Assembly (NCBI GenBank): GCA_025356475.1
Contig: JANXSX010000212.1
Location: forward strand, 42,900-106,899
Reading direction: 5' to 3'
DNA from: Isosphaeraceae bacterium
GTDB taxonomy: Bacteria; Planctomycetota; Planctomycetia; Isosphaerales; Isosphaeraceae
DNA: 64,000 bases
Part shown: positions 8,391 through 17,354 of the stretch, piece by piece
How the letters are laid out: the number at the start of each line of letters is the position of its first letter
How positions within the stretch are numbered: the first letter of the stretch is position 1
Made by a program: the position numbers and the translations under genes
The notes under the pieces: model-generated
Told to the model about the DNA's origin: nothing
Databases searched by the model: none
What the model saw: the letters and a program-made list of their open reading frames with translations, nothing else

Positions 8391-9646
8391 CCGATCTTGC
8401 GGTGAAGTAGCCAGGTTTGCACCCCAGTGAGGACCGTCGTCGATCCGAGGACTGCCAATGCCAGGCCCAGTATCCCATAAGCTGGAACGAGTCGTGTGAA
8501 CAGTGCGGCTTGGACAACCAAGGCTACGAGATAGGCCTTGGTCGCCAGGTTCACCTCGGCTCGGGCCAGGAGGTACTGGAACTGAACTTGCCCGAGTCCG
8601 CGGATCAGCAATCGGGCGATCAGGACCGCAAAGATCGGTCGAGCATCTGCATAGCGGGAGTCGTATAAGGTGCGGATCACCAGCGGGGCGACGATGATTG
8701 CCACCGCTCCACAAGGCATGAGGAAGAGGGTGATCCGTCGACAGGTGACCCGGTGCCACTCCGCTTGAGCGGTAGGGTCGCCACGCCTGGCAAGCACTGA
8801 GAAGTAGACGTCGCAACCACGAGCCATCAAGACTTCTGCAACAGTGGCAAGATTCCAAGCGACTGCGTAACAGCCCATCTCAGTCACCGAGATGAACCGC
8901 AATCCGAGCAGACGATCCATGTTCATCCAAAGGGCCATGACAAGTGTATTGAGTAACACTTGACGTCCAAGATGACCGATATCATGGGCCGCTATACGGT
9001 CCCAGTGCCATCGGGGCCGCATCGGGCATAAGATATAAGAGATCGCCACTGCGGCGATCGTGCCGCAAATCGTCCCACCGACAATCGACCAGACCGAGTG
9101 CGTCGCCATCGCCAGAGCGAGACTCACCGCTGTCCCTGTGGCGGTCTGAATGATTTCATCAATACAGAGTGCCCGATAGTTAAGCTCGCGGCGGAGTATC
9201 GGCATGCCAGGGCTACGGAACGCAAACAAAATCGGTCGGAGCGCAAGCCCCATCAACACGCCGACAAGTTCAGGTTGACCCCAAAAGACCGAGAGCGGCC
9301 CAGCGATTAGCATCGCACACGCGCCTACACATGTGCCGCGAATGACCGTCAACCACCAGCCCGTTAGGAGGTAGTTTGCCTCCGATCCACGGGGATGGCG
9401 GACTAATGCCGGCTGGATTCCCAGGTCCGATAGCCATTCCAGAGTCGTGAGCACCGCCATTGCTGAGCTGAGCAATCCGTACGCCTGTGGCATCAGAATG
9501 CGGGCCAAGAGCACGTTGCTGACGAGACGAATTGATAGACCAATGAGCTGAGCCAGCCCCGACCAGCCGAGGCTGAATAGGCCCGCACGTGAGTCGCCAC
9601 TTAGCCAAACGCTCACTCGATTCGTTCTATCCAGTATTGCAGTCAT
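8315..9646 (-). CDS. Wzx-type oligosaccharide flippase
   Basis: About 443 residues, almost entirely hydrophobic helices, as in the polysaccharide_synt family of MOP flippases that move undecaprenyl-linked oligosaccharides to the periplasmic face. The N-terminal part carries the typical GLFSLGWSGLAQLIGL, then ILMPQAYGLLSSAMAVLTTLEWLSDLGIQPALVR, the segment that in Wzx proteins ends the second helix. About a dozen membrane segments can be drawn. The ATG at 9646 is preferred; TTG (9658) and GTG (9652) are in-frame alternatives, all within a few bases of the stop of the upstream GT2 gene, suggesting translational coupling. The 3' end overlaps the convergent GT2 gene by 76 bases. Confidence 0.87.
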   Translation of the reverse strand: MTAILDRTNRVSVWLSGDSRAGLFSLGWSGLAQLIGLSIRLVSNVLLARILMPQAYGLLSSAMAVLTTLEWLSDLGIQPALVRHPRGSEANYLLTGWWLTVIRGTCVGACAMLIAGPLSVFWGQPELVGVLMGLALRPILFAFRSPGMPILRRELNYRALCIDEIIQTATGTAVSLALAMATHSVWSIVGGTICGTIAAVAISYILCPMRPRWHWDRIAAHDIGHLGRQVLLNTLVMALWMNMDRLLGLRFISVTEMGCYAVAWNLATVAEVLMARGCDVYFSVLARRGDPTAQAEWHRVTCRRITLFLMPCGAVAIIVAPLVIRTLYDSRYADARPIFAVLIARLLIRGLGQVQFQYLLARAEVNLATKAYLVALVVQAALFTRLVPAYGILGLALAVLGSTTVLTGVQTWLLHRKIGYGFTELGITLLWMTTGLGAVWLLA

Positions 9647-9659
9647 TGTCACATTCAAC

Positions 9660-10592
9660 TCACTGAGAATATGGAGAATCGCTCACAAAAAGACGCCTCA
9701 GCTCGCGAAACTGCCAGCGGCGGAGATATCCACGGAACTCGCTATCGTCGTACCGAGGTTGGCGAGAAATCGCTGCCTGGAGGTAGCCGATGAGGATGCA
9801 AATTCCACCGAGAACCCAGGGACGTTCGGCCATTCGATAGGTTGAGATGGCGAGAAGGTAGAGCGGGTGAGTCCCCATGAAATGCTGACCACGACCCCAG
9901 CGCATTCGACCGTGGTAAACGCTCTTGAATGAAGAACCCATCAGCCGGAGATGCTTGATCTGAAGGTCGGGCTTGTCCACGCTCTTGGCGGACCAGCCAA
10001 ACATCCGGCAGCGGTGGCAGTCGATACCGTCCCACATCACTTGCCGAACGAATCCACCGATCTCCTCGAAGCAGGTACGACGGTAGAGCTTGGCAACTCC
10101 GTGCGAGAATTGATCTCCCGTCCGTTCGAGCACGAATCGATCACCGGCAGGAATGTAAGCCTTGCCACTGATCGTGCCCAAGTGGGGATCGGCCTCGAAA
10201 TAGGCGATCATCCGCTCAAAGTAATTGGCTTTGAATTCGAGGTCACCATCAAGTTTGCAGACATAGTCATAATCCTCAATATGGGCTCGCTTCAGTCCGT
10301 CATAAAAGGCTTCGACCACACCGGGCCCAACTCTCCTGGCCGTTCCTAATTTTCGATGGAGCACTAAAATCCAGGGGTAGGCGTGAGCAGCCTCGTCGGC
10401 GATTGCGCCAGTGGCATCACTGCTTCCGTCGTCGACGATCACCCATAGAGCCGGCTTCAGAGTCTGGGCCGTCATCGAACGGATCGTCCGTTCGAGGTAC
10501 TTCGCCTCGTCCTTGACGGGGGAGATGATCAGGATTCTCGGGCCTGTCGTCGACTTCGAAAGAGGGGGGGGCTTGAGCGTTGCTGTCGTCAT
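9660..10592 (-). CDS. Glycosyltransferase family 2 with C-terminal membrane segment
   Basis: About 310 residues. The GT-A core shows ILIISPVKDEAKYLERTI, then WVIVDDGSSDATG, VCKLDGDLEF (the DxD metal motif) and a GDQFSHGVAKLYRR stretch. Toward the end, WVLGGICILIGYLQAAI is a probable membrane helix or hairpin, so the enzyme is probably anchored on the cytoplasmic face. The start at 10592 was chosen because AAGGAG lies about 9 nt upstream; the longer frame from 10646 adds 18 residues with no ribosome site. The gene sits between a GT4 gene (start 12003) and the flippase on the same strand and is probably co-transcribed with both. Confidence 0.88.
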   Translation of the reverse strand: MTTATLKPPPLSKSTTGPRILIISPVKDEAKYLERTIRSMTAQTLKPALWVIVDDGSSDATGAIADEAAHAYPWILVLHRKLGTARRVGPGVVEAFYDGLKRAHIEDYDYVCKLDGDLEFKANYFERMIAYFEADPHLGTISGKAYIPAGDRFVLERTGDQFSHGVAKLYRRTCFEEIGGFVRQVMWDGIDCHRCRMFGWSAKSVDKPDLQIKHLRLMGSSFKSVYHGRMRWGRGQHFMGTHPLYLLAISTYRMAERPWVLGGICILIGYLQAAISRQPRYDDSEFRGYLRRWQFRELRRLFVSDSPYSQ

Positions 10593-10665
10593 GTGCGAAC
10601 TCCTTGATGTGATTGCACACGTTGGGGAACGTCCAACCCTGGACAATTACACCTCCCGAGCCAGA

Positions 10666-12003
10666 TTAGATTGAGGCGGTCACTAAACGATTGGCTTGCC
10701 GGTTCGGGGCATACTCGGCCTCCGCACCAGGAGCCGCCGTCGGATGATAGGTCAGCGGTGAGCGGCCATCGGTCGCGCTCGCCTCGGCGAAGAGCGTTGC
10801 CATCCGACGAACAGCGACGTCGCGTCCAAAGTGCTCGCGCGACCACTCCGCACCTGCGGCGGCCAACCTCGCGGCGAGTTCGTCATCATCGAGCAAAATC
10901 TCGATCGCATCGGCCAGAGCACTCGTATCACCAGGTGTTACAAGAAAGCCTGTCTCATCATCGCGAATCAAGTCAGGAATTCCCACGAGCCTCGTAGAGA
11001 CAGAGGGAACCCCCTGAAGCAGGGATTCGATCAATACCTGAGGCAAACCATCCATGTCCCCATCACGATCTTGCACACAAGCGAGAGCGAACACCCGTGC
11101 CGAGTCGAGAAGTGCGGGAAGGCCTTCCTGAAGGACTGTTTCACCGGTCAGTCGCACCACATTCTCTAGGCCAAGTTCGGTGACCTGCTGGCGAAGTCGT
11201 CCCAGATCAGGGCCGCTACCGGCGATCACGCAGTTGAGCTCAACTCCACGGTCACGCAACAGCCCGCATGCCTCGATCAGATCGGCGAACCCCTTCTTCT
11301 CCACGAGGCGTCCCACCGAGAGCACCCGGCGCGTTTTGCGGGTCAGATCCCCACTGCCTGGGGCGAACCTCGCCAGATCAATTCCGCAGTAGACGACCAC
11401 GAGCCGAGCGGCGTCCGCCCCAAGATCGAGATAGAACCGGCGGTGATATTCGGAGATACATACGATGAACCGAGCCCTGCGAATCTTGGCGATTAACCCC
11501 ACCCGGTGAACGAACAAATCATTCGCGTGCCCAGTGAAACTGAACCCGACGCCGAGCAGTTCGGCAGTATGCATGGCTATTGACGTGGCTGTATGTGCCC
11601 AATGTGCATGGATGTGACCGATATTCTTGTGTCGCCACCTCAATGCCAGAACAACTGACGGGAGAACTTGATAGATGATCCGAGCGCGTTGTTTCCAACC
11701 TTCTACAGGGCCAAAGATCGCCTTGGTGAGCATTGTCCAAAATCGAATGCCAAACACCCAGGGGGCGAAGAATAGAGCCCAAAGAGGGCGGAAGATACCC
11801 AGCGGGTAGATCGACCAAATCGTGCTGCGGAGCGAGGCCAGCGAGTCGTCCTGATAATACGTCGCCTTGTCGTGGCGATAGACTGTCACGACGTCGAGCA
11901 ACACTCCGGCATCCAGTAGGCCCGTCGCTTCGTTGCAGATCGTTGCATTGTTGAGGACATCGACCCCGATGTAGCCGATCTTCGTGCCGACACCCTTCAC
12001 CAT
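10666..12003 (-). CDS. Glycosyltransferase family 4 (colanic-acid WcaL-like)
   Basis: About 445 residues. The N-terminus MVKGVGTKIGYIGVDVLNN leads into a GT-B fold, with IHAHWAHTATSIAMHTAELLG and FSFTGHANDLFV typical of the WcaL/AmsK-like colanic acid branch. The C-terminal domain has VVVYCGIDLARFAPG, VLSVGRLVEKKGFADLIEA, VIAGSGPDLGRLR and the sugar-nucleotide loop DGLPQVLIESLLQGVPSV. The ATG at 12003 has an AAAGG ribosome site about 10 nt upstream; a longer frame to 12162 extends into the divergent intergenic region without such a signal. First gene of the leftward group GT4-GT2-flippase; 291 bp separate it from the divergent GT4 gene at 12295. Confidence 0.88.
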   Translation of the reverse strand: MVKGVGTKIGYIGVDVLNNATICNEATGLLDAGVLLDVVTVYRHDKATYYQDDSLASLRSTIWSIYPLGIFRPLWALFFAPWVFGIRFWTMLTKAIFGPVEGWKQRARIIYQVLPSVVLALRWRHKNIGHIHAHWAHTATSIAMHTAELLGVGFSFTGHANDLFVHRVGLIAKIRRARFIVCISEYHRRFYLDLGADAARLVVVYCGIDLARFAPGSGDLTRKTRRVLSVGRLVEKKGFADLIEACGLLRDRGVELNCVIAGSGPDLGRLRQQVTELGLENVVRLTGETVLQEGLPALLDSARVFALACVQDRDGDMDGLPQVLIESLLQGVPSVSTRLVGIPDLIRDDETGFLVTPGDTSALADAIEILLDDDELAARLAAAGAEWSREHFGRDVAVRRMATLFAEASATDGRSPLTYHPTAAPGAEAEYAPNRQANRLVTASI

Positions 12004-12294
12004 GTCATCAAGCCTTTCGAGAGATACGAGGATCGACGATTGTACACAGTCGCCAGAAATCAGACATCCGCCCGGCAACCCTACGCCCGAACTGAGCATT
12101 TGTCTGGGAATTACCAAAAAATGATCACGCCACAGATCCAGATAGGGCGACTCGGTCGCCACATCGTGCCTCGCAGAATGTGGCGAACTTCAAGAAAACC
12201 GGCTTCTACGGGATTTCTGGTTGAGGTCCGTAAGAATTCTGAGCGGGATGACCTATGTTCCTTGGGTGGAGTTCGCAATCTGGAGAGCCTCGCG

Positions 12295-13647
12295 ATGATG
12301 CTGATCGATCGAAGTCCCACTCCAGGCCAGACTCCGAACTGGCCAAGCGCTCGCGCTGAGCACAGGAATCGTCCTCTTCGGGTTATGATCCTCGCGGAGG
12401 CCTGCAACCCGTCTTGGTCGAGTGTTCCGCTGGTGGGCTATAACATGGCGAGAGCGCTCGCCAATCGCGATGACTTGAACATTACCGTCGTGACTCACGT
12501 CCGTAATCGCCCCGCTCTTGAAGGGGATCCGCTCGCGCAACTTGCATCGATCGAGTTCATTGATAACGACAAATTTGCCGGACCTGCCTATAAGTTGGGT
12601 CGCTTTCTCCGTGGAGGTCAATCGTCGGGCTGGTCGATCAACACAGCTTTCGCCTGGCCGTCATACATCGCCTTCGAACGAATGGTATATCGCAGATTCT
12701 CCTCCGCGTTTCGCGAAGGTCAATTTGACCTGATCCATCGTGTGACGCCCGTCTCGCCGGTGATGGGCAGTCCCCTCGCGAAGTGGGCCGGTGTGCCCAT
12801 GATTCTAGGTCCGCTGAATGGCGGGCTCCCTTGGCCTCGTGAGTATAGCGAACTTCGTCGGACCGAGAAGGAATGGCTGATTCCTTTTCGGGGCTTGCAC
12901 AGGATGCTGCCGTTTTACAAGTCGACGTACCAGGCTGCTGCTGGGGTGATCGCCGCGAGCGAGCACACCAGCGCGGAGATCCCTCGCGGGAAGGGCAAAC
13001 GTTTTTTCATGGCCGAGAATGGGGTCGACCCCACTCGGTTTCCGATCTCCGAGACCTGGCATGCTCCTGAAGGCCCGTTTCGATTCATATTCGTGGGTCG
13101 CCTTGCGGCAGGTAAAGGATGTGAATTGATCCTTCGGGCGATCGGTTCATCATCGCTGCTCAGATCCTGTCGACTAACCTTGATCGGTGATGGGGTGGAA
13201 CGGTCGAAGCTCGAGTCGATCGTCGAAGAACATGAGTTGGCGGATGTGGTCGAGTTCACCGGCTGGCTCGATCAACCGAGCATTTCTGCCCGATTGCGAG
13301 CATCCCAAGCCTTCGTTTTCCCCAGCCTAAAGGAGTTTGGAGGCGGGGCGGTCATGGAGGCAATGTCGGCCGCGCTGCCTTCGATTGTGGTCGATTACGG
13401 AGGGCCAGGCGAAATTATCAGCCCCAGCACCGGCATCCGCCTGCCGATTGTCGCCAAAGATGAGCTGATCGCCAATCTGCGGGTGGCGATGGAGCAACTC
13501 GCAACCAATCATTCTCTCTGCCGCTCGATGGGTGAGGCTGCCGCCGATCGCGTCCGGACGGAGTTTGTCTGGAGTGCTAAGGCTGAGAAGATCGTGAAGA
13601 TGTATCACGATGTTGTTGACGTTCATTCACCATCGAGTTCGACATAA
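12295..13647 (+). CDS. Glycosyltransferase family 4
   Basis: About 450 residues. It starts with a short polar leader, then LRVMILAEACNPSWSSVPLVGYN, the donor-side loop of a GT-B enzyme. Later motifs are LIHRVTPVSPVMGSPLAKW, MILGPLNGGLPWP, MAENGVDPTRFP, FIFVGRLAAGKGCELILRA, TLIGDGVERSKLE and the C-terminal E-F-G-G-G-A-V-M-E segment with both conserved glutamates. An in-frame TTG-started extension to 12040 exists, but GGAG 9 nt before the ATG at 12295 and the family alignment argue for the shorter form. First gene of a rightward group that continues with the PIG-L deacetylase 16 bases downstream and the methyltransferase. Confidence 0.88.
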   Translation: MMLIDRSPTPGQTPNWPSARAEHRNRPLRVMILAEACNPSWSSVPLVGYNMARALANRDDLNITVVTHVRNRPALEGDPLAQLASIEFIDNDKFAGPAYKLGRFLRGGQSSGWSINTAFAWPSYIAFERMVYRRFSSAFREGQFDLIHRVTPVSPVMGSPLAKWAGVPMILGPLNGGLPWPREYSELRRTEKEWLIPFRGLHRMLPFYKSTYQAAAGVIAASEHTSAEIPRGKGKRFFMAENGVDPTRFPISETWHAPEGPFRFIFVGRLAAGKGCELILRAIGSSSLLRSCRLTLIGDGVERSKLESIVEEHELADVVEFTGWLDQPSISARLRASQAFVFPSLKEFGGGAVMEAMSAALPSIVVDYGGPGEIISPSTGIRLPIVAKDELIANLRVAMEQLATNHSLCRSMGEAAADRVRTEFVWSAKAEKIVKMYHDVVDVHSPSSST

Positions 13648-13663
13648 GCAAAAAGGACGGGTC

Positions 13664-14449
13664 ATGTCGATCACCATTCAGAGCGTTCGTACTTCGGCGT
13701 TTCAGTGTGTGAAAACGTGGGCATCCCGCAGATTCCTTGCTCGGATCCAGCGCATCACGCACCGAATGCCGGTCGAACTCCGTCGAGTCGAGCCAGGACG
13801 GATCATGGTTCTCGCTCCCCACATGGATGACGAGGTGATCGGCGCTGGTGGGACTCTGGCCCTCCACAAGCAAGTCGGCAGTGATGTCGGCATCGTGTTC
13901 ACGACCGACAGCGGAGGTCAACGATCAACGTCTGGTCAGCCTCCAATTCGAAAGATCCGTCAGGCAGAGGCGCGGCAGGTCGCCGATCGATTTGGATATG
14001 AGATTATCGATGTACTTTCTCATCCTGATGGAATGCTTTCGCACCACGAAGTCGCTCTGGGCAAAGATCTGGCAGGACTCATTGCATCGTGGAAGCCCGA
14101 CGAGATTTTCGTGCCGTTCCCTTCCGATCACCATCGCGATCACCAGGCAACCGCAGCCGCGCTCGCGATTGCGATCGAGGCCAGAGGGTACGGCGGAACC
14201 ATTTGGTGCTACGAAATCTGGTCGACGCTCTGGCCTAACGTCGAAATCGATATCACCGATGTTGTTGATCTCAAGCGTGAGGCGATCGAACTCTACGTGT
14301 CCCAGGTCTCCGGCATGAGCTATGCCGAGTCGGCATTGGGGCTAAACCGTTACCGCGGGTTGAAAGTGCGTGTCCCGTTCGCTGAGGGATTTTACGTGGC
14401 GAATAGTGCGGATTACCTCCGCCTCGCCGAGATGCTCTGCGAAATCTGA
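13664..14449 (+). CDS. PIG-L family N-acetylglucosaminyl deacetylase-like protein
   Basis: About 261 residues. The zinc-binding motif HMDDEVIGAGG (family HPDDE) follows the strand IMVLAPH, and the third ligand region appears as PSDHHRDHQATAAAL. PIG-L enzymes remove the N-acetyl group from GlcNAc-type sugars on lipid or small-molecule carriers. Here the context (between a glycosyltransferase and a methyltransferase in an EPS locus) suggests deacetylation of an N-acetylated sugar in the repeat unit or its precursor; this is inference. Pro is replaced by Met in the first motif (HMDDE) but the metal ligands remain. The ATG at 13664 has AAGGA upstream, while the longer frame from 13610 overlaps the GT4 gene. 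Confidence 0.88.
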   Translation: MSITIQSVRTSAFQCVKTWASRRFLARIQRITHRMPVELRRVEPGRIMVLAPHMDDEVIGAGGTLALHKQVGSDVGIVFTTDSGGQRSTSGQPPIRKIRQAEARQVADRFGYEIIDVLSHPDGMLSHHEVALGKDLAGLIASWKPDEIFVPFPSDHHRDHQATAAALAIAIEARGYGGTIWCYEIWSTLWPNVEIDITDVVDLKREAIELYVSQVSGMSYAESALGLNRYRGLKVRVPFAEGFYVANSADYLRLAEMLCEI

Positions 14450-14477
14450 ACCATCAAGGGAGACCAGTCCATTGGAA

Positions 14478-15347
14478 ATGATCACGACAACAAGTAGACG
14501 CTCCTTGTTCGCATTCTGGGCAGGTTCGTCGCGTTATCGTCATTGTGGCGACTCGCTTGGTCTGGAACATTCGCCGCACCGGATTGAGTTGCCGCGACTT
14601 CTTCAGGGATGTAAGAGGGTACTCGATCTCGCTTGTGGTGATGGCGCGAACCTTGCATTTCTTCCCGAAGGGATTGACTATACAGGCTGCGATTACTCGG
14701 CGTATGCACTCGAAACACTCATGTCCAAGACCGATCATTTGTCCATGGCGAAGAGAGTCTTTGCCGGCGACGTTCGCCAGCTCCCTGTCGAGACCGGCAG
14801 TCAGGATGCAGTGATCAGCTCGTATAGCTTTGAACACTTTCTCGAAGTTCCGACCATTCTCAACGAGTGCGACAGAGTGCTCCGACCTGGCGGGCTGCTC
14901 GTCATTTTCGGACCCGATTACACAGCGCCCAACGCGTTCTCCCCACCCCAGGCCGCAATAATCAAGGGAAATCGCGTCCGACTGCTGACCTACACCTTGG
15001 GGCGACTCGCACGACGACTTCGCCATGCCCGAGGTCGTGATCGTGTTCTCTTTGAGTACGTCGAACCTTTGGTCCTTTCCGAGGCCACGTTTCAGCCGGA
15101 CCATGACCTGACCCACCTGACCAATCATGGCATGATAGGTAAATACATGAAATCACTCGTCTATCAACAAGTCGAGCTTGTGACCACAGCGCCATCGCCT
15201 GACTCGCTCCTGAAGAAGGCGTTCGCTACCCTCGGGCTTTGGGGTAAGTTTGGTGATGCCCGCGTCGTTCTGAAGAAGCCCATCGAACCGGTCAAACCTC
15301 GTAAGATCCAGGTGACAGAACGGCTGGTTCATCGCCAACCGGATTGA
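14478..15347 (+). CDS. Class I SAM-dependent methyltransferase
   Basis: About 289 residues. The Rossmann-like methyltransferase core is plain: motif I VLDLACGDGANLAFLP, the acidic end of strand 2 in YTGCDYSAYAL, then FAGDVRQLPVETGSQDAVIS and SFEHFLEVPTILNECDRVLRPGGLLVIF. The C-terminal 100 residues are basic and less conserved. It probably methylates a sugar or sugar-linked precursor of the EPS; the substrate is not shown by sequence. The ATG at 14478 is 15 nt after a GGGAG site; a TTG at 14472 in the same frame has a better 9-nt spacing and may be the true start. It follows the deacetylase by about 28 bases on the same strand. Confidence 0.85.
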   Translation: MITTTSRRSLFAFWAGSSRYRHCGDSLGLEHSPHRIELPRLLQGCKRVLDLACGDGANLAFLPEGIDYTGCDYSAYALETLMSKTDHLSMAKRVFAGDVRQLPVETGSQDAVISSYSFEHFLEVPTILNECDRVLRPGGLLVIFGPDYTAPNAFSPPQAAIIKGNRVRLLTYTLGRLARRLRHARGRDRVLFEYVEPLVLSEATFQPDHDLTHLTNHGMIGKYMKSLVYQQVELVTTAPSPDSLLKKAFATLGLWGKFGDARVVLKKPIEPVKPRKIQVTERLVHRQPD

Positions 15348-15392
15348 GACCTCGCGGCGTTCAATAATCTCCATTTGCCGATTGCAACCACG

Positions 15393-15572
15393 ATGAATGA
15401 CGATCAGTGCGTGCTATTCAGAGCGTTCGATCTCGTGTGTACCCCGATTGTCTTGCTGGACAGTTGGGACGTCGTCGTTGGAGTGAACAAGGCATGTTGT
15501 GAGCAGTTTGGCTATCCAAGATCGCAACTCCAGGGGCACGATTGGGCCGAACTCCCCTGGATATGTGAATAA
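15393..15572 (+). pseudogene. N-terminal half of a PAS domain, cut off by tandem in-frame stops (5' part of the hybrid kinase gene)
   Basis: From the ATG at 15393 (a TTG at 15375 is also in frame) about 59 residues resemble the first half of a PAS domain: AFDLVCTPIVLLDSWDVVVGVN then EQFGYPRSQLQGHDWAEL. The frame ends in TAA TAG at 15570-15575. The same frame resumes without any shift and yields, from 15600 on, the second half of the PAS domain (RWSDTPYSEGMMIVRTGVDVSEQ pattern) and the kinase. Either the original long kinase gene has been broken, or the stops are read through or followed by re-initiation. No convincing ribosome site precedes this fragment. Confidence 0.6.
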
Positions 15573-15599
15573 TAGTCAGACATATCAAGAGTTACATGT

Positions 15600-17318
15600 G
15601 TGAGGAAATCCCAAATTGGACATGTCCGAACTGAGGCTGGTTTGCGCCGAACGATTCGTTGGAGTGACACTCCTTACTCGGAAGGAATGATGATTGTCCG
15701 CACGGGGGTTGATGTCTCGGAGCAGATTCAGCCGAGCATGAACGAAAGTCGCCCTCTCTTCACTTCCTGGATGCCTGAGATCACCAAGAGAAAGCCGGAT
15801 GAACTTGACGATGAGACCGCTCTTAAGGCGAACGATTACGTGCTGGCGAATATGGGGCACGAACTCCGAACTCCCCTGACAGCGATCCTTGGCTATGCCG
15901 ATATGCTTCGTCAGACGAGGCTTACTGAAGACCATTCCGCCAAGCTCCTTGACGCTATTCGTCAGAACGGTGAAGAGTTGCTCCAGATCGTTGGGAATGT
16001 CCTGGATCTCGCAGAGAGCAACACCGACTCGGCAGAGATCAAACTCGCTCTGGTCTCCCCGTGGGCTGTGGTTGCTCAGGTCGTTGCCGATCATAAGGGC
16101 AGAGCCAAAGAGAAAGCTTTGCAGCTCATTGCGACTTGTGATGGTCCCTTCCCGGCGAACGTTCAAACCAGTCTGGTCCGGCTTCGGCAGATTCTCTCCA
16201 GCCTGATTTCGAATGCCATCAAGTTTTCAACGAGTGGTCGCGTCTCGATCCGTATGTGGATTGAGTTAAGTCAATCGGAGGTACTGGACACGCTTTGTTT
16301 CGAGGTTAACGACGACGGCATCGGCATGTTGCCGGAAGAGATTGAGTGTGTGTTTACTCCATTTTACCAGGCGGATTCGTCGCACACCCGAGCTCAAGGA
16401 GGAGTCGGCCTTGGGCTCTGGGTCGCCAGGCGGCAAGCTGAACCACTTAAGGGTGAAATCAAGCTCGAGAGCCGGGCAGGGAAGGGCAGCAGAATCACAG
16501 TGCACCTACCAGTCCGATTCGATCGCTCAACCTTGATTGACCAATCCGAATGCTCGGGTGTGGTCTCCTCGGCATTCGAAATGGATCAGGTGGACCACTT
16601 CGGCATACCTCGGGGCCATGTGCTTCTTGCCGAGGATAACTGTGACACCCAACGCGTTCTTACCTACGATCTCCAGAGAATTGGCCTCACCCTTGAGATC
16701 GCTGAGAACGGGCGAATCGCGATCGAGAAAGGCCTTCGAGGGGAATTTGATGCAGTCTTGATGGACATCCAGATGCCCGAGATCGACGGCTATGCCGCAA
16801 CCCGGGCACTCAGGCGAGGCGGGTTTACCAAGCCGATTATTGCGATTACCACGCACGCGTTTGCTGGCGACGCGGAGAAGTGTCTTCTTGCCGGCTGTGA
16901 CGACTATCTTCGCAAACCGATCGAACTCAAAAATCTTCATCAGAAGCTATGTAAACAGTTGAAGGCGTCGACCGCTTCGGGAGATTCGATCATTGCCAGC
17001 GAACTGGATTTGCCACCTGAGTTTCGAGAGGACCCGGCCTACCTCGAACTCGTCGATGACTATGTCCAGAGTCTCCCCGAGCAGATCGCGGAACTTGATC
17101 AGGCCGTGCGGGGCCGCGATGGTGAACGGTCGGCGAAGCTCGCGCATGTGCTGCGAGGTGCAGGGGGGATGTATGGCCTGGCCAACCTCAGCCTGGCCGC
17201 CGGGCGAATTGAAGATGGAGTGCGACTCTTCCATGACTGGGACAGAATCGCCGACCATCTGGCTGAAGTTTTTGCGATCCTCAACCGGCTCCATCGCGAA
17301 CTTGCTTATGCGTCTTAA
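15600..17318 (+). CDS. Hybrid histidine kinase: PAS C-terminal half, HisKA/HATPase, receiver, HPt
   Basis: 572 residues from a GTG start at 15600 (no clear ribosome site, so the true start is uncertain). Residues 1-45 look like the end of a PAS domain (TGVDVSEQ). The HisKA box MGHELRTPL has the phosphoacceptor His at 87, then a HATPase domain with the N box LISNAIKFS, the G1 box DDGIGM and the G2 box GGVGLGLW. A receiver domain starts near 340 with LLAEDN, has the phosphorylatable Asp at 389 (VLMDIQMPEIDGY), and ends with the conserved Lys in LRKPIEL. The last 100 residues form an HPt domain with His 516 in AHVLRGAGGMYGL. No membrane segments, so it is a soluble phosphorelay. It lies at the end of the rightward EPS group and may control EPS or adhesin expression; the partner is not evident, although the receiver at 23.2-23.6 kb is a candidate. 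Confidence 0.85.
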   Translation: MRKSQIGHVRTEAGLRRTIRWSDTPYSEGMMIVRTGVDVSEQIQPSMNESRPLFTSWMPEITKRKPDELDDETALKANDYVLANMGHELRTPLTAILGYADMLRQTRLTEDHSAKLLDAIRQNGEELLQIVGNVLDLAESNTDSAEIKLALVSPWAVVAQVVADHKGRAKEKALQLIATCDGPFPANVQTSLVRLRQILSSLISNAIKFSTSGRVSIRMWIELSQSEVLDTLCFEVNDDGIGMLPEEIECVFTPFYQADSSHTRAQGGVGLGLWVARRQAEPLKGEIKLESRAGKGSRITVHLPVRFDRSTLIDQSECSGVVSSAFEMDQVDHFGIPRGHVLLAEDNCDTQRVLTYDLQRIGLTLEIAENGRIAIEKGLRGEFDAVLMDIQMPEIDGYAATRALRRGGFTKPIIAITTHAFAGDAEKCLLAGCDDYLRKPIELKNLHQKLCKQLKASTASGDSIIASELDLPPEFREDPAYLELVDDYVQSLPEQIAELDQAVRGRDGERSAKLAHVLRGAGGMYGLANLSLAAGRIEDGVRLFHDWDRIADHLAEVFAILNRLHRELAYAS

Positions 17319-17354
17319 GTGCATGTTGCGACGCACTCGGTCATCGAGTTCCAT

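Noticed and set aside
17319..17354. Small inverted repeats (GTGC...GCAC, ACTCG...CGAGT) between the convergent kinase and rfbA genes as a bidirectional terminator
   Set aside because: Stems are only 4-5 bp and lack T tracts; not convincing as a terminator.
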